Source of the DNA: Ceratorhiza oryzae-sativae
Lineage: Eukaryota; Basidiomycota; Agaricomycetes; Cantharellales; Ceratobasidiaceae
Reading direction: 5' to 3'
Length of the DNA: 64,000 nt
NCBI GenBank assembly: GCA_030998015.1
Contig: JARWMV010000245.1
Location: 124,001 to 188,000, forward strand
The position numbers were made by a program, and so were the translations under genes. Shown piece after piece: positions 11,088 to 24,048 of this stretch. A model generated the notes under the pieces. The model had not been told where the DNA came from and ran no database searches. It saw only the letters and a list, made by a program, of their open reading frames with translations. Each line of letters starts with the position of its first letter. Position 1 is the stretch's first letter.

Positions 11088-13064
11088 ATGGAGTTCGAGG
11101 TGAACCGATTCTGACTGAGTCTATAGTTTGTCTGATATATTGGTCAACCTAGATCACTAAAGTCAATATAGCCTATGCTGCGCTGGGAGCCTTGGTTATT
11201 TCCGTAAGCTCTGTTTTTATCGTAGTTATACGTGCAGCCTATCCTTCTCCTAGTTGAGTTTGGTATCCTTATTCCTGAAAGACAAGGTTCGAACATCTCG
11301 TTCGATATGTGTTGCTCTGCGCTCAGTAGTTGTAGGTTTACACCAGCGAGGTTACCTTCGCTCTTGTATTCGGCTTATTGATCGGCCCTCATGGCCTGAA
11401 CATTTTTGACCCCCGTGGCTGGTCATCGGAAGGAACGGTGTCCCAAATCTCCAATACAAACTACGTTACTTTTGAATTGACAAGGGTGGCACTGGGAATC
11501 GGGTTATTTGCTATCGGTTAGGCGAACCTGGTGTGGTGGTATCGTGTTTGCTAATTTTAGGTCGTAGGCGTCGAGCTTCCGAAATCGTATCTAAAGGATC
11601 ATGCCCGAAGCTTAGTGGCCTTGGTGGTTCCAGTAATGGGTAAGCTGCATCTTTTGGCAAATGGTCAACCTCTCACGATATTCGGCTAGCCTGGGGATGG
11701 TTTGTCTCGGCAGGTAGGAAAATGTTGAAGTTACTCAGACTGCGGATCTGATTTTATTTCCGACGATAGCCTTCATCCATTGGATATTCCCTGCTCTAAG
11801 CTACACGTCCGCCTTGTTGATCGCAGCCTGCCTTACGCCTACCGATCCAGTGAGCCGCCCAACTGATTGGTTATTTCTCCAGTGTTGATCGAGTTTAGGT
11901 CCTAGCGAACGCGATCGTTACAGGTCGTTGGGCAGAACGAAATGTCCCTGAGCGCATTCGGTTTCTCTTAGCAGCCGAGTCTGCCGCAAATGATGGCCTT
12001 GCATATCCTTTTTTGTATATTTCACTCAAAATGGTGACGGAAAGCACACAACCTACAGATATTCTGAGGTTCATTTGGGAGAGTATTGTTTGTAAGTCAA
12101 TTTGTGAGCTTCTAACGACTTTGCCTCACGGCCCTTCAGATCAGGTCTTATTAGGAGTAGCTATAGGCACTTTGATGGGTTGGGTGTTTCGAGTAGCTCT
12201 GCGCCGCGCCGAAAGGAGAGGCTTCATCGATCGTTCGAGCTATCTGGGACAGTACCTTTCCTTGACCATTTTGAGTTTGGGGGTAACCGCTCTTCTCGGT
12301 GGAGACGATTTGCTTGCCGCCTTTGCTGCTGGTAAGTTGTAGAAGCCTTGTTACTGATCACTCATCAACGGTAACCCCCAAAGGTTCCGCTGTCTCTTGG
12401 GATGGTCATTTCAACGAGAAGTCTCACGAATCCGATTTTTCCAACATCATCGAAGTGTTCTTCAACTGTGCTTGTTTCGTTTACATAGGAGCCTGGCTGC
12501 CATTCGAAGCGTTAAAGCGAGACATTGATCCTCACTTGGGTATCACACTGGACCGCATGATGCTGCTATTCGTTCTGCTGTTGATGGTCAGGCGTATCCC
12601 AGCGCTAATCATGCTCTGGTGGAGCGGCTGGTTACTTCCTGATGTTAGTAGCCTTGGAGAAGCGCTCTTCAGTGGTCATTTCGGGCCGATGGGTGAGTAA
12701 CGGATCGGTCTTGCCTTTGCTATGTTCGGCCCCGAGCGCTCATCGGTTATCCAGGTGTCGGCGCCATCTTTATTTCAATGCTAGCACTAACGAGGTTACC
12801 TACACCCCACGGTCGAGCTGATGATCAAGTAGATTGCGTAGCCTCATCGATACAGCCCATTGTTTCTTTCGTCGTCCTTGGTTCAATCTTCATTCGTGCG
12901 TTTCTGTTGGATCTTCTCCACTCATGTCTGACTAGCTCTGAATGGTCATAGACGGTTTATCGATTCCGTTTTTCTCGCTCGGCTCTTGGGTACATCTTAC
13001 ATATATCAAGGCGAGAAGAGGCGCCGTCAAGCCGAGACGCGCTACAGTCCGTGAGCCCGTTTAG
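11088..13064 (+). CDS. Na+/H+ antiporter, Nha1/Sod2 family
   Basis: Start ATG at 11088 encodes MEFE; the first intron (from 11100) joins to ITKVNIAYAALGALVIS. Further short introns were located by phase: LSLVSLFLKDK, then VTFALVFGLLIGPHGLNIFD, an exon with FVSAAFIHWIFP, then ALLIAACLTPTDPVLANAIV, the conserved acidic loop (AAESAANDGLAYPFLYISL), VLLGVAIGTLMGW, the exon at about 12170-12330, GSAVSWDGHFNEK, DFSNIIEVFFNCACFVYIGA, GHFGPMGVGAIFISM, GLSIPFFSLGSWVHLTYIK, stop at 13062-13064. CPA-type Nha1/Sod2 antiporters exchange cytosolic Na+, K+ or Li+ for protons at the plasma membrane; the TDPVLA motif and ND pair are the ion-binding signature. The long cytosolic tail of some fungal Nha1 proteins is absent here. 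Junctions around 11510-11760 are the least certain. Confidence 0.85.
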
Positions 13065-13251
13065 ACGATCACGCGCTCTTCCGGATGAGCGACGCGGACT
13101 GTTGTCGGATGAGCAGAGTATTGGAAGATACTCGGTTGGAGGGTACAGTGGCTATAACGAGCGCGTCTCCAACGAAGAGGATCACCCCTAGAGATATGAA
13201 GGGTTGCACTCGGGTGTATATAATTCTTTGCCTTTTATATCTACTGGCTAT

Positions 13252-14519
13252 TTATAGCCAAACGAAGCTCGTCGGTTGGTTTATCCCATATGTCCGAGCA
13301 ACCTCCTTCAAATCCGTGCCTCCGTTGATGCGTTGATACACAACAACTGCTCCGGTATTCATTCCACCAACGACCAAATAAGTGCCATCAGGGCTTAGCG
13401 TCGCTCCGCGGAGATGCTGGACCCCAGTTCGAACTTGCTTGATAACCTGCAGACTGTTATTGGCGATGCTGACGATGGTGATGGCGTCGCTCGAGTCTCC
13501 GCGGTTCGTAGCGTACAAGTACTGAGTGGGGAATGTGCTGGTACTGGGAGAGAGAAGTAACTCTCCCGCACCAAGGGCGCTTGGGTTGGGCGAGTCGGAT
13601 GGCACAATGGAAACGCTGGCTGCCACTGGGGGCTGGGTAGACGAACCAAGGGCGGGGATGGTTGTTGGGTAAGAATGTTGGATAGCTCGTGGAGCATATA
13701 GAGGATATTGTCTGTTCGAGGAGAAGATGTATTTGATGTACCAGAAAAATATTTATACTCCTACCTTTGACTACGCCATGGCGAGGACCGCTTCCAGCAG
13801 GTTGCTGAATATAGCCACTGTTCTGGAGTGTACCAGAGGTGGATTTGGTAAGTCGCCAAACTTTGTCGGAGCCCTACATCGACAAATCAGTGTGTCAATG
13901 TGGAGGTAATACGCATACATCGTAGTCCCTGCACTCACAAGATCTGGCACAAGGTATTCGCTCCCGTATTCGATAACTTCATGAGGGTGTGGGCTAGTTT
14001 GTCGGTTTGAATTGGGCCCAGAACCAGTGAATTTAACAAAGGGATAAGCAGACCCAAAGTGGCCTTTGTCAGCGGTGAGTGGGATGTTCAGGACATTGCC
14101 GCCGTTGTACTGTGAAACACGCAGATTAATTGGTGAAGTTTGATTTACAGACCGAATCCATACGTTTGCAGCTACTACTTCGTTTCCGTTGCTAGCGGCG
14201 AGCACGAAAGCAGTACCGTCTCCTCCAGTAGACACAGACGCCAGCTTTTCGAAACATCAGTAAAGGCTTCATCTGAATATGGGAGAACCCACTTGTGTCA
14301 ACTGGCCTTGCGAATTGACGGTAAATGACCACACCGCGCCAGCAGAGTTCTCCTGAGTCGCAAAAATCACGCTCTTGTTAGTTGGATGGCGGTGATCCAG
14401 CTTGGATTCTGGCCGGCGTATGAAGTTGCAATTGTTGGCAAGTTGCTGTTGCTCGAGTCAAACTGCAAGGTGGTGATCACCGATGAATAAGCTCCGACAA
14501 GAATCTTGTAGGACACCAT
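13252..14519 (-). pseudogene. Seven-bladed beta-propeller lactonase with two frame breaks
   Basis: From ATG at 14519 (MVSYKILVGAYSSVITTLQF) the minus strand encodes a lactonase-family beta-propeller (6-phosphogluconolactonase-like). Motifs in order: NPSWI, HPTNKSVIFATQENSAG, ASVSTGGDGTAFVLAASNG, YNGGNVLNIPL, PHPHEVIEYGSEYLVPDLG, DKVWRLTKS, YMLHELSN, FPTQYLYATNRGDSSDAI, HLRGATLSPDGTYLVVGG. Introns were found after QLTQ, after VVAAN, after VPDL and before YMLHEL. Two places cannot be joined by introns: between NPSWIT and HPTNKS (about 14385-14395) and between ELSNILTQ and IPALGS (about 13660-13670). Each behaves as a one-base loss. Such proteins hydrolyse lactone rings or act as muconate-cyclising enzymes. 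Whether this copy is dead or mis-sequenced is open. Confidence 0.7.
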
Positions 14520-15238
14520 GGTTGCAGACTCAGATCAGGAGGGCTAGGGAGATAGACGACTCTGGGCGACTGCCATACGCATTAAATATAAAACGGGCGG
14601 GCTGTAGAAGCACGTCTCGTTTAGTTTTCGGAGTGGTAGCCGGTCGCACGTATCATATTATCACTGTCATTTCGTGTCTCACACGGGCTTCGCTTTGAAA
14701 TATACCGCATTAGAAGCTTATCGGAAACAGTTGCGACGATTGTATCACCGAGGTTTAGCAGAAAAACAGCGAGGTAAAGAAGTCAATGGCCATCCGTTAA
14801 CATATATATGCCAAGGAGACCAGACAAGCAAGAGTTAAGAATGGCGTCAACCAAGGCCACTCGCACGCAAACGCGAATCAGCCATCGTCGTATACTTGAA
14901 ATTTGCTCGCGTGTCGCTTGAAGACTTTGTCCGTGGTGGTTCGCATTCACGCGGGATCGTAGCCAATAGGAACCCCAGCCTGACCAACCCTCGTGACGTA
15001 TTTAAACTTCGCTTCCATTCGCCAAACCCGGCAAAAACGTTTACAACATACATTTGGGGTAACATGTCAAGGAATCCAGTGTACAGCATATACAAAATGT
15101 GGAATAGATCACAGTGTAGATGGTAACAATTGCATATCTACTTGAAGGAACTCGCCCATAAAATCAGAGTAAATCGGCTTTATATTGAATCGTCAGAGAG
15201 TCGTATATGGGAAGATGAAGGAAGATTCTGGTGAAGAA
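14520..15238. other. Intergenic, no gene seen
   Basis: Between the lactonase start and the 3' end of the NADAR gene. A pair of overlapping open frames at 14847-15126 on opposite strands has no motif. Nothing else was recognised. Confidence 0.35.
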
Positions 15239-18200
15239 TTATCGTCTGTGGTGTTCTTGGTATTGTATAAGTCGTTCGCGGCAACGCATAATCGCCTTGC
15301 CAAGTTGATTTGCTCCTTTAAGGTCCGCACCAGCACCCCAGGGGGCATCCCACATGTACAACAGCTCAGCGGGGTTTGTTGATATGAGCATTTTGCCGAG
15401 CGCTATCGCATGTCTCTATTAGTATACCAATCAGTTAAACCGGATCAATAACAGACTCACATGGGTGCTGCGTAAACTTGAGCGCCAAGACTTCGTCCAT
15501 CTTGTCCATCTGGATTTCCTCCCAATCTGGCCGTTGCAATGAACGCATGATACTCCCGTCCTTGCCGATAGCACCAGCGTGAGCCCATTGGTCAGCGTAT
15601 AACTCCGGCTCGATCGCTTGTCGGATCCCTTCGGCAAGCTCGGGATGCCAAATCTCCTCGGTGCGGCCTCGGCCTCGTCCAGCAGGTCGGCGGAGAAAGC
15701 GCATCGCGTGCCAGAGATGGATTGCTGATGGGTATATCTTGCCTTCATATTCGAGCGCGTGTGGTGAGGTCATACTGAATGGGTGACCCCTGTCAAAACG
15801 GATAGGTTGGACCGCGACGGGATGCGCCGAACGCATCACCCCCGCCCATGGATTGTCAACGGGGGAAACCTCGCTCCGGGAGTGACCATGTCCGAACATG
15901 CCGCCAAAGGTGTGGTGGGATGGCTCGTTCCGGCGCTGAGAGTTGGCTCGGGCGGCAGGATTCTGGTGATTGCGCTGCATCGAGAGCGTACGTTTGAGGA
16001 TACCCTTCAAGATACCTGGCTTCTTCGGCTTGTTCACCGAGGGCACAGACGGGTTACGGCCCGGCCCTGGCCCTGTGTTGGCGTGCGACCGCTCACCTTT
16101 GGCCTTCTGCATCCACTCTGGAAGCGGTTCACGTGAAAGGGGTGGCGGCAATCCACCAGGTGACGGAGATAGGGGTTGGCAGGCGGGACGTCTTCGCTGC
16201 TGGTCGAGTCATAAGGGCTCGTGTCGTTGTCAGCCATGATCGGCTGAGTGAAATTCTCGCGGGATGCGTTGGCGTGCCCGACACTCGAGCCACCATACCG
16301 CATGCTCCCTTCTCCATGGCGCATGCTGCCGTGGCCAACGCTGCTCGCGGGGCGAGGGTGCGTAGTCGCGGGCGTACGCATGAGCGCGTCCAGCTCTTGC
16401 TCTGCCAATCGTCTCCTCGCGAGTTCTGCCTCTGAAACTCTGGGCGTCATGCCCTGCTCCCGTCGGCGCGCTAGCGCCTCCATCGCTGATTCGTGTCGCA
16501 TCTTGTCTCGCTCTTCCGGACGAAGCGCCTCGCGCGAACGCTGACCTGACGCTTTACGAATGACCTTTTGCTGCTGCCTCGAGCGTAAAAACTGCTGCTC
16601 GAGCTGGTATCGCCGTTCGGGTGTGATACCCTCTCGTCTGTCTCGTTCAACCCATTCGAGATCCTTGCGTTTTTCAGCCCACTTGCTCGCCGTCGTGTGC
16701 CACACGTCTCGAACATCTCTCCAATCGTCTTGGCTCATTCCAGGATAGTATCGCGGGAGAGGTGCACGCCCCTTGGCCCTTCGTTCGTCATTCTCGTGTT
16801 CCACCGTCCAACGCCAGGGCTTGATCTTGATCCACTGCCAGTCCTTGTGCAAATAACCTTCATCCCACAAATAGCCCTTGGCAAACTCGCGCTTGGCCAA
16901 CGGAAGTTCCGAATTCTCGCGCTGTACACCCTCGCGGCCTCGAGCGCCCGTCCCATGGGCGTCTGACGCTCCTCTGCCAGCTCACGTTGGATCGGACCCC
17001 CAGTCTCGTGCATGAACCTCGCCCAGCCCGGATCCCAGAACCTGTCAACCCACTTGTCGCGCGTCCTGTGCCACTCGTCGTAAATATCTTGAAGCTTTTC
17101 CGGCTTTGTCTCGTTCGTCACGCGCGGCAGCGGCGGGTCACCATATTCTCTGCGCTCTCGGTTCTCGAGCCGAGTGAACAGGTCCCAATTGACCCACATC
17201 GGGAAACCGTTGAAGATGTACGGCGCATCCTGGTCTCCCCGTTCGAGCCTGTCTCGAGCATCTTGCTCCGCCCATTCGAATGCTTCTCGATGCTGCGCTG
17301 CACGTGCTATATCCGCTTCGGCCACGTCAGAACTCGATGTTTGAGTCGGTGAAGGCGGGTCCATCACTGTTCCCCCAAATTGGGTCGAATCGGCTGTTCG
17401 AGGGCGAGGAAGCGTGCGGGGAACTGTGGTTGCGATGCTCGGTGGGCGTTCGCGCATATACGGAGTCGCACCAGCTCCTTCGACTCGACCGGCAAACGCT
17501 TCAGACGGACGAGGGGAGAGGATAGAGTCCGAGACGTATCGGGGTGTTCCTTTGGGTACGTGTGGCGAGGGCATTTGCATGTGCGGTGAAGGCGCGCCAC
17601 GGGGTGTGTGTGGTGAAACTAGACTGGCGGCCATGCCTTGGCTTCGTGCATCCCACGAACTTTGTCGATGCAATCCTGCAGGAGACTTCATGGGCGGGGG
17701 GATGCCACCTCCGGCCAAAGGTGGGATGCCACCCGCACCGCCAAGGGGTGGGGGAGCACCCAGAGGCGGGGGACCGCCCAAAAGAGGAGGCCCTCCCAAT
17801 GGCGGAGGACCGCCCATAGGGGAGGGAACCTGCATCAACCGCGGCCCGCCTGGAGAATGCTCCAACCCCGGAATCCCATTTGTCCCGACCGAACCCATCA
17901 GCGGTGGTGGGGGATGGCTGCTCCCGCTCCCAGCCGACGCCGACCCGTCGGCGCAGGCCCGTACGCGTCTGGTCCGTCAAACGACGGTCGACTGTCCACA
18001 GACGGTCGTCGCCCACCGTCAAACGAAGGTCTCCGCCCACCATCTCGTCCACCGAGGGGAGGAGCTCCCATTCCGACACCACCATACCCTCCAGGCAACG
18101 GTGCGTCCGAACTCGTCCGGCGCATGCCCATACCCATGTGATCACGCATATAGCCCGCATCGCTCGACGTTCTCCTACCATCCAGTCGGATCGGACCCGC

Positions 18201-20519
18201 AGACGGGTCAATGCGCAAGGGCGGCTCGATATGGTCGTCTGCGCCTCGGCCCGGCCGGAATCCTTGTACGCGGTCGCGTCGTCCGCCTCGGAAATCGTCT
18301 GGTGGCTCGACGACCTTGCCATACTTGTCTACGTGAACTCCAATGGGCACTTGACCGGGTGGTAAGCCCACGTCTGGACGCTCGCCCATCATCGGAGGCG
18401 GGCGGTCGGTCATCATGGGAGGTGGGACATCTTTCGACGGTCGACGAAGCCGATCGAACGACAAGTTTCGTAAACCGGTCTTGTGTCGGGTCGTCGCAGC
18501 GGCTGGGGGAGGAACATATGCATTGGGCTCCGGTGGATTCTGCGAAGCCGAGCTTCCTCGTCGACCACGTCCAAATAATCCCGCAATCTTTCCCCACTTG
18601 GATCGGGATGGCACACGTTCGAGTGGAGGGCCAGCGTTGGCCACGGGAACACCGTTTATGACTGCCGGGCCGGGTGGGTCACCGCGCAAGGTTCCGTGGC
18701 CTGGTTGTTGATGTCCATGGAGGCCAGAGGGGCCGTCACGCATGCCTCGCATTCCATGTGGATCTGGCGCGCCGCGTGGGCCATGCGGATCGGGTGCGCC
18801 ACGCAGGGCGTCAGGGATACCCGGCGGCTGGTTCATCGGCTGTCCAAGCAATGACTCGGCCGTATCCCATCCAGGTCGCTCAGGTCGTTGACGGCTTCGG
18901 CTTCGGCTCTTCTCTTTATCCTTTCCTCTTTCCCTCTCTCGTCCTTTGGAAGATTTCGAGGGCGCGGATGGGGTATCGCTGACTTTAGGTGCACGTCCGT
19001 ATGCAGGCTAGGAAGCAATCCAGATTATTAGTGTGGGAGCAGAGAAAATAGTGAATAGAAGCCTACTTGAGGGTTAATAGGTACCGCACCCGCGCTGGCC
19101 GATTTGCTGTGTTTCGATTTGGATTTTTCACGCGCCGGAGCTGGGCCATACCCACCAGGTAGAGTACCCAGTCCACGATCGTGAATGTCGAGGCTCCGAC
19201 CTGCTCTTGGCATATCGCCCGCACCAGGCATCCCACCCATGCCATAGATCCCGCAGCTCCGGGAATTCCTGCGCCAGGCACCAGGAAACCCCCTCGTCCA
19301 TCTAAACTCGGTCTTCTCGCGTCTAGCCCAGCTCCGGGCAACCCAGGCAGCGGATTCTTCTCCAGCTTTTGACGCGCTGCTGCTTCAGCCGCTTGTCTCC
19401 CTATACCAATTGTAATGTAACTATCCTGTTTCGCGCTACTGGAAAAGGACACTCACGCGGATCGGTCGCGGCGAATAAATTCGGAACATTGGCTGACGCA
19501 GGTGCAGACGGGCTAAAGTAGGCTCCTCCCGCAGACCCAGGTGGGTGTCCCATCCCTACGCCAGCATAGTTGTACCCATATTGAGCTTGAGCTGGTGTTC
19601 CATACCCTGCTCCGGGCTGCCGCGGATAGCCGTACTGGCCGGCGGGAGAGGTATACACGTTGGCAAGGTATGGGTGTGCTGATGTTGGTGCAGGCGGGAT
19701 ATTGGGCATCGATGTGCTTGCGTGCTGGGGTTGGGGCTGTGTGCGAGTGGGTTGTTTGTCGAATGCTGGTTGAAATTGAGCGTGTTGAAGGGATTACAGG
19801 ATTGCAGAGCAGGTCGAGGATGATAGGGGAAGTATGACGCGGTGTTGGTCGAGAGAGAGAGGAGCGTCCGTTCAGGGCCGGTGCGGTGACGTTGCGACCA
19901 CGAGGCGTGCACGCACAGTTGGAGTTTCATTCGAACAGCCCAGCAGGGCGAGCGAGAGACAGAGGGGATCCGGATCGACGAGCGAACCCAATCCAAGAAG
20001 ATCGTCGAAACAAGGCGACAGTCAGCGCAACGATACATTACGGCTGGGACACCAGCACTCACCGGCAGCACTCGCGTGTCGGCGCGACGAGCCGTAGCCA
20101 GTCATGTACTCGTCCTCGTCCGTGTCCTCGCCTTGGGTCGTCTCCGAGTCGAGCCCGCCCGCACGACGGCGCATGCGACGCGCCTCGTCTTTGCGGCGCC
20201 GGTTGCGTTCCCTTTCCTTCTCCTGCTCTTTGTCTCGGCTCTTTCCCTTGCCTTTGTCCCGATCAACATCTGGGAGCCGGCCGGGACGGATGTTGGCACT
20301 GAGCTTGGCAGCGTTGTATTCGGTGTTGGCGTCGGTCTCGTAGTCGAGCTGGCGCTCGGCCTCGTCCTCGTCCTGGGCGTCGGCGGCGGTGCGGATGTGG
20401 GAGGAGGTGGCGGGGAACGGGTAGTGCTGGTTGTGCATGGGTTTGTGTGCGGACCACTGGGCGGTGATGGGGCCGTGGGAGATAGGCGCAAAGTGGAACG
20501 CTGTCTTGGACACGCTCAT
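15239..20519 (-). CDS. Long disordered protein with C-terminal NADAR domain
   Basis: From ATG at 20519 (MSVSKTAFHFAPISHGPITA) through a charged Lys/Arg/Glu-rich exon, a ~290-nt intron joins in phase (donor GTGAGTGCTGG, acceptor TTTCAACCAG) to a Gln/Gly/Tyr/Pro-rich region at 19.8-19.4 kb. Repetitive Gly-Pro and Arg-rich stretches follow (18.85-17.0 kb), with two related WEE/RRxYG modules, each with a Trp-rich helix (MWVNWDLF; KDWQWIKIKPWRW). The C-terminus is a NADAR fold: PIRFDRGHPFSMTSP, EYEGKIYPSAIHLWHAMRFL, then after a 58-nt intron LISTNPAELLYMWDAPWGAG and KGANQLGKAIMRCRERL, stop at 15239. NADAR domains act on ADP-ribose or N-glycosidic bonds of riboflavin intermediates. Frame breaks near 19243, 17909-17913, 16940 and 16185 must be crossed to read it through; one lies in a G5 run. 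Gene identity is good; integrity is uncertain. Confidence 0.7.
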
Positions 20520-23500
20520 TGCAAGGCGCCGGCCACGAGCGTCAAGGATTCAAAATCCACAGACTCGAGGCAGCGAGCACCGTGCGACATGCAGCAGGCA
20601 ATGAGCTCACTTCAGCAAGGCAAAACATAATCACGTGACTGGACCGCCACCAACCAAATTCATCCAGTGCAGATAGGGGTAAGCAGTATGTCTAATCAGA
20701 CAACTTGTCTGAGATCACAAATATTATCTAAAACATAATAAACGCAGTCGATCAAGATACCCCAGTCTCTGACTAATTCAACCAACTACATCACCCCCAC
20801 CGAGTTTTGGAGATGCGACCTGGCTCAAAGGATCGACACTTGCGAGTCCCTATCAATAAATCTTGCGGTTGCACTGATTCCGAACTAGGCTCCCCGTCCA
20901 CATTGCGAGTTCAAGCACGGGCTCTTCCAAGTGAAGCCGCATCTTGAGGGGGCGATGCTTGGTCAAGGCCCCCCAGCACGATACTTGTCAAATGAAAGGT
21001 CCATTGACATCCAACCGCACGTACATGTGACCCTAGCCATCACCGATAGATTTTAGAACGCATATAGCCTGGACAGCGCACATCCCCGAAAAGTTCTTGG
21101 CATTCAGTGGATTGGTATGTATAGCTCGTATGAAATCAAATGAGCCAATGGGACAACCAGCCAAGGTATGCTCGACACCCTTGATCATACCTGATTGCTC
21201 GGAAGGGGGCGTGAACAGTCGTAAGATCATCCACCCCGCGTGCAGCTTCTGCTCGAGAGAATATATTCAGGCAAAAAGGTCACGAGAGACCGAGCAGAGC
21301 ATGCTCGTCGCATTCCAAATCGAAACAAATCCATGCCAATCCAGATCTAAGCTTGTACACCCTGGGAAGATTTTCCGCACAAAATAGCTAAAGGTCTGGT
21401 CCAGTGATGTGTGACTTTCAGGTAGAATGACCTACCTTTGACTATAATCATGTCAACAGAGGTGACGATACAGACACAAACAAATACTCAAATATTTCGG
21501 GTCTTTCTTATGCAGTAAACATCCGAGAAAGTTTGTAGAGCGTCGAGACATAGGTATATACCCTCAGCCTGCTCTCACGGTTGGCAAACTTCTGATCTGT
21601 CACAAAGGGTGTTCCCTTGATCGATGTCAGCTGCATCGACTGCCACACTGCCCAGATTTAGTAGCCACAGAGCAGGTCGTAGGGCATTTGTCAAACCTCC
21701 AAAGGAGTCCTGGCAAAATCCCAAATCCACCCCTGACGACGACGGCCTTGTACAACGGTGGCCTTGAAGGATGGTTAACTTCGGCCACGCACCCTCGACG
21801 ACCAAGGCCAGGCAAACCCCTCTAACCGAGCGTCAATCCATCACGTGCTAGGCGTATACCTATGGGGATGATACGTAGCAAGGCTCCCCTTAACAGCGAA
21901 CACTGATCTGATGCTCACCCTTCCCCTCGAGCCCACAAAGCGTCATTATCAAGATGGATGAAGAGCTCACTGTGCACACAAAGCGTGACGAAGCATCAAG
22001 TCATCACAAATGTGAGCCTCGCCGAGTAATGCAGTGCCGTTAACACCTATCCTCCTTTTTCGGGTGTGCAGAAAGCAATTTTGGCTGCCTAGCGCGAATA
22101 ACGGGACGTGTATCTCAGCTCACGCTGTCGATCATAAACTTGGCGAATAGCCACCAGTTCACCTTTTCACAGGCGCCCGCTGAAGATCTTCGTGAAATAC
22201 CAGTTTGCTCGCCTCGGGTGCCATCTACAGAGACTCCACTATCTGGTCTCATCTCATCTCCTGCCCCCGCCATTTCAACCTTTGCTCCGGGGATCCTCCG
22301 CTGAAGAATCTTAACCTAAATCGTTCCTCGTACAACCCGGTACTCAGCCTTTTCACGGCGATTGTGTTCCCTTGTTCACTAACCAACGCTACTCGTAAGG
22401 GTTATCTCGCTTGTTTTTGTTCCTGGATGATATCTACGAATGTCAATTGCTACTTTGGGAGCCGAAAAGCTCACCCTGCCGCTGCGTTCCTCGACTTGCA
22501 GTCATTCTCTGTTCTCGATTCTACCCAGGTCAACCAAAACAGTGCGAATAGGTTGATTATGCTTCCTGATGAGTCCATTAATAGGGATATTGAAGCTAGC
22601 TGCGCTTTTCCGACTGCGAGGGTCTTTGGCGCCCACAGTTTCTCTGATTGGGGCTGGTGAAATCGTTTGCTTAATTCTGATCGGCACCCATAGCATGACC
22701 GAGCATCGTGCCTGTGCTATACGCGAACGCGTGTTTAAATCAATGATTGGTCTCACTAGCCAGGCATGCACGGGGTCAAAGTTTTCAACGACTCATCACC
22801 GTAAGCGCCCTTCACCGAACTCAGGTCGATCTCGTAGCTTGCTGGCTCATGCTTGTTGTCCGATCAAGAGAATTTTGATCTACCATGAGGCGCCCCTCGG
22901 TCCTTATTGTCTGCTGAACGCGTTGCCCGACAATGAGCTTCGTAGCTTTAACTATATGCGGCCCTAGCACCAAACTAACCTCTGCCAGCGCTTGCTCATA
23001 CCAATCAAGGCAAGTCCGCCCGACTAACAATCTCAACCGCACCGATAGCGTTAACCCCGTACTTACGGGCCAAGTGCATGGAGATCTCGAAACGTTACTT
23101 ACATTTTGAAATTACTATAACAAATACGGGGGTTTAAAGAGACTAACTTTCACACTTTCACCGTCAGCCACAGGTCATGTGCCACCGGGGTTGACATTTC
23201 AGGTCCCTTGAATGCATCACGTAGACTGAGCTAACGCGACATTAGCCTTGAAGCTCTGGCCAATCATGAAATAGAGTGCAAAAACAACATCGATTTACCA
23301 GCCGGCGGAGCCCTTTGATGTCGCTTGGTTCCTATTTTGGATGTGTTTTAAACCGGGGGCGGTGTGTTGGGGAGTCTTACGATGATTCACATCATGTCGG
23401 TTGGAAGTGTGAACCTTGGTACTCTGTCTTCTGGCAGCTCTTCTGATACCTTCGGTCATCGGGGTTTAGTCGGCTTGTTTGCCGGGAGTGACGACGAGAG

Positions 23501-24048
23501 GAAACTCGACAAGTGAACTGAGAGCAGCTCGACTATAACAAATGGGTCGGAGCTTTTGCCGATCCGACGTAAATTCATCTGCCAAGTGGCTTTCACAAAT
23601 TAACGCCGTTGGAAAGCTGGCTGACGCTCATTATGGATTGATTGCAGTACGCGATCTCAAGACTAGAATCCGCTCATAAGGGCGGTTGTTTTCCGACTTT
23701 ATGTGAAATTTGCGTAACATGGGTTCATGGCCAACCATGGGATATTGTATTTCAATGGATACTCCCTATGCCACTTTACAGGCTGTTCACACGTTGGATT
23801 GGCGGTAACTTCCTTGGCTGGGTTTGGGCCACAACAGGCCTCGGTTTCATTGAGTACCGTACCATCGCTCTGGTTGCTCCAGATGTTAGGTGCAGCTTCA
23901 ACCGAATCTCGCTAGTGTGCTTTATGCTACGTGTACTTTGTGAGGTACATTTCCAAGATTCTAGTATGTTTTCGGATCCTAGTCTTCCGAGATTGTTGAT
24001 TTACGTTGAGAGTAAAAATTGCTTTAGTACTGATCAAATGGGATGCTA
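20520..24048. other. 3.5-kb interval without a recognisable gene
   Basis: Upstream of the NADAR gene and left of the Tc1 element. Open frames of 70-150 codons occur (for example 22205-22660 and 23642-24058 on the plus strand), but none shows a motif, hydrophobic pattern or splice continuity. It may be decayed repeat sequence; no long repeat with another part of the window was found. Confidence 0.35.

Noticed and set aside
11281..11300. GGTTCGAAC-type tRNA B-box-like sequence
   Set aside because: No matching A box or cloverleaf around it, and it lies in an intron of the antiporter gene; similar isolated matches elsewhere were also dropped.
17414..18661. Long plus-strand open frame (415 codons)
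   Set aside because: It is the antisense of the Gly/Pro/Arg-rich NADAR gene; GC-rich low-complexity coding DNA leaves long open frames on the other strand.
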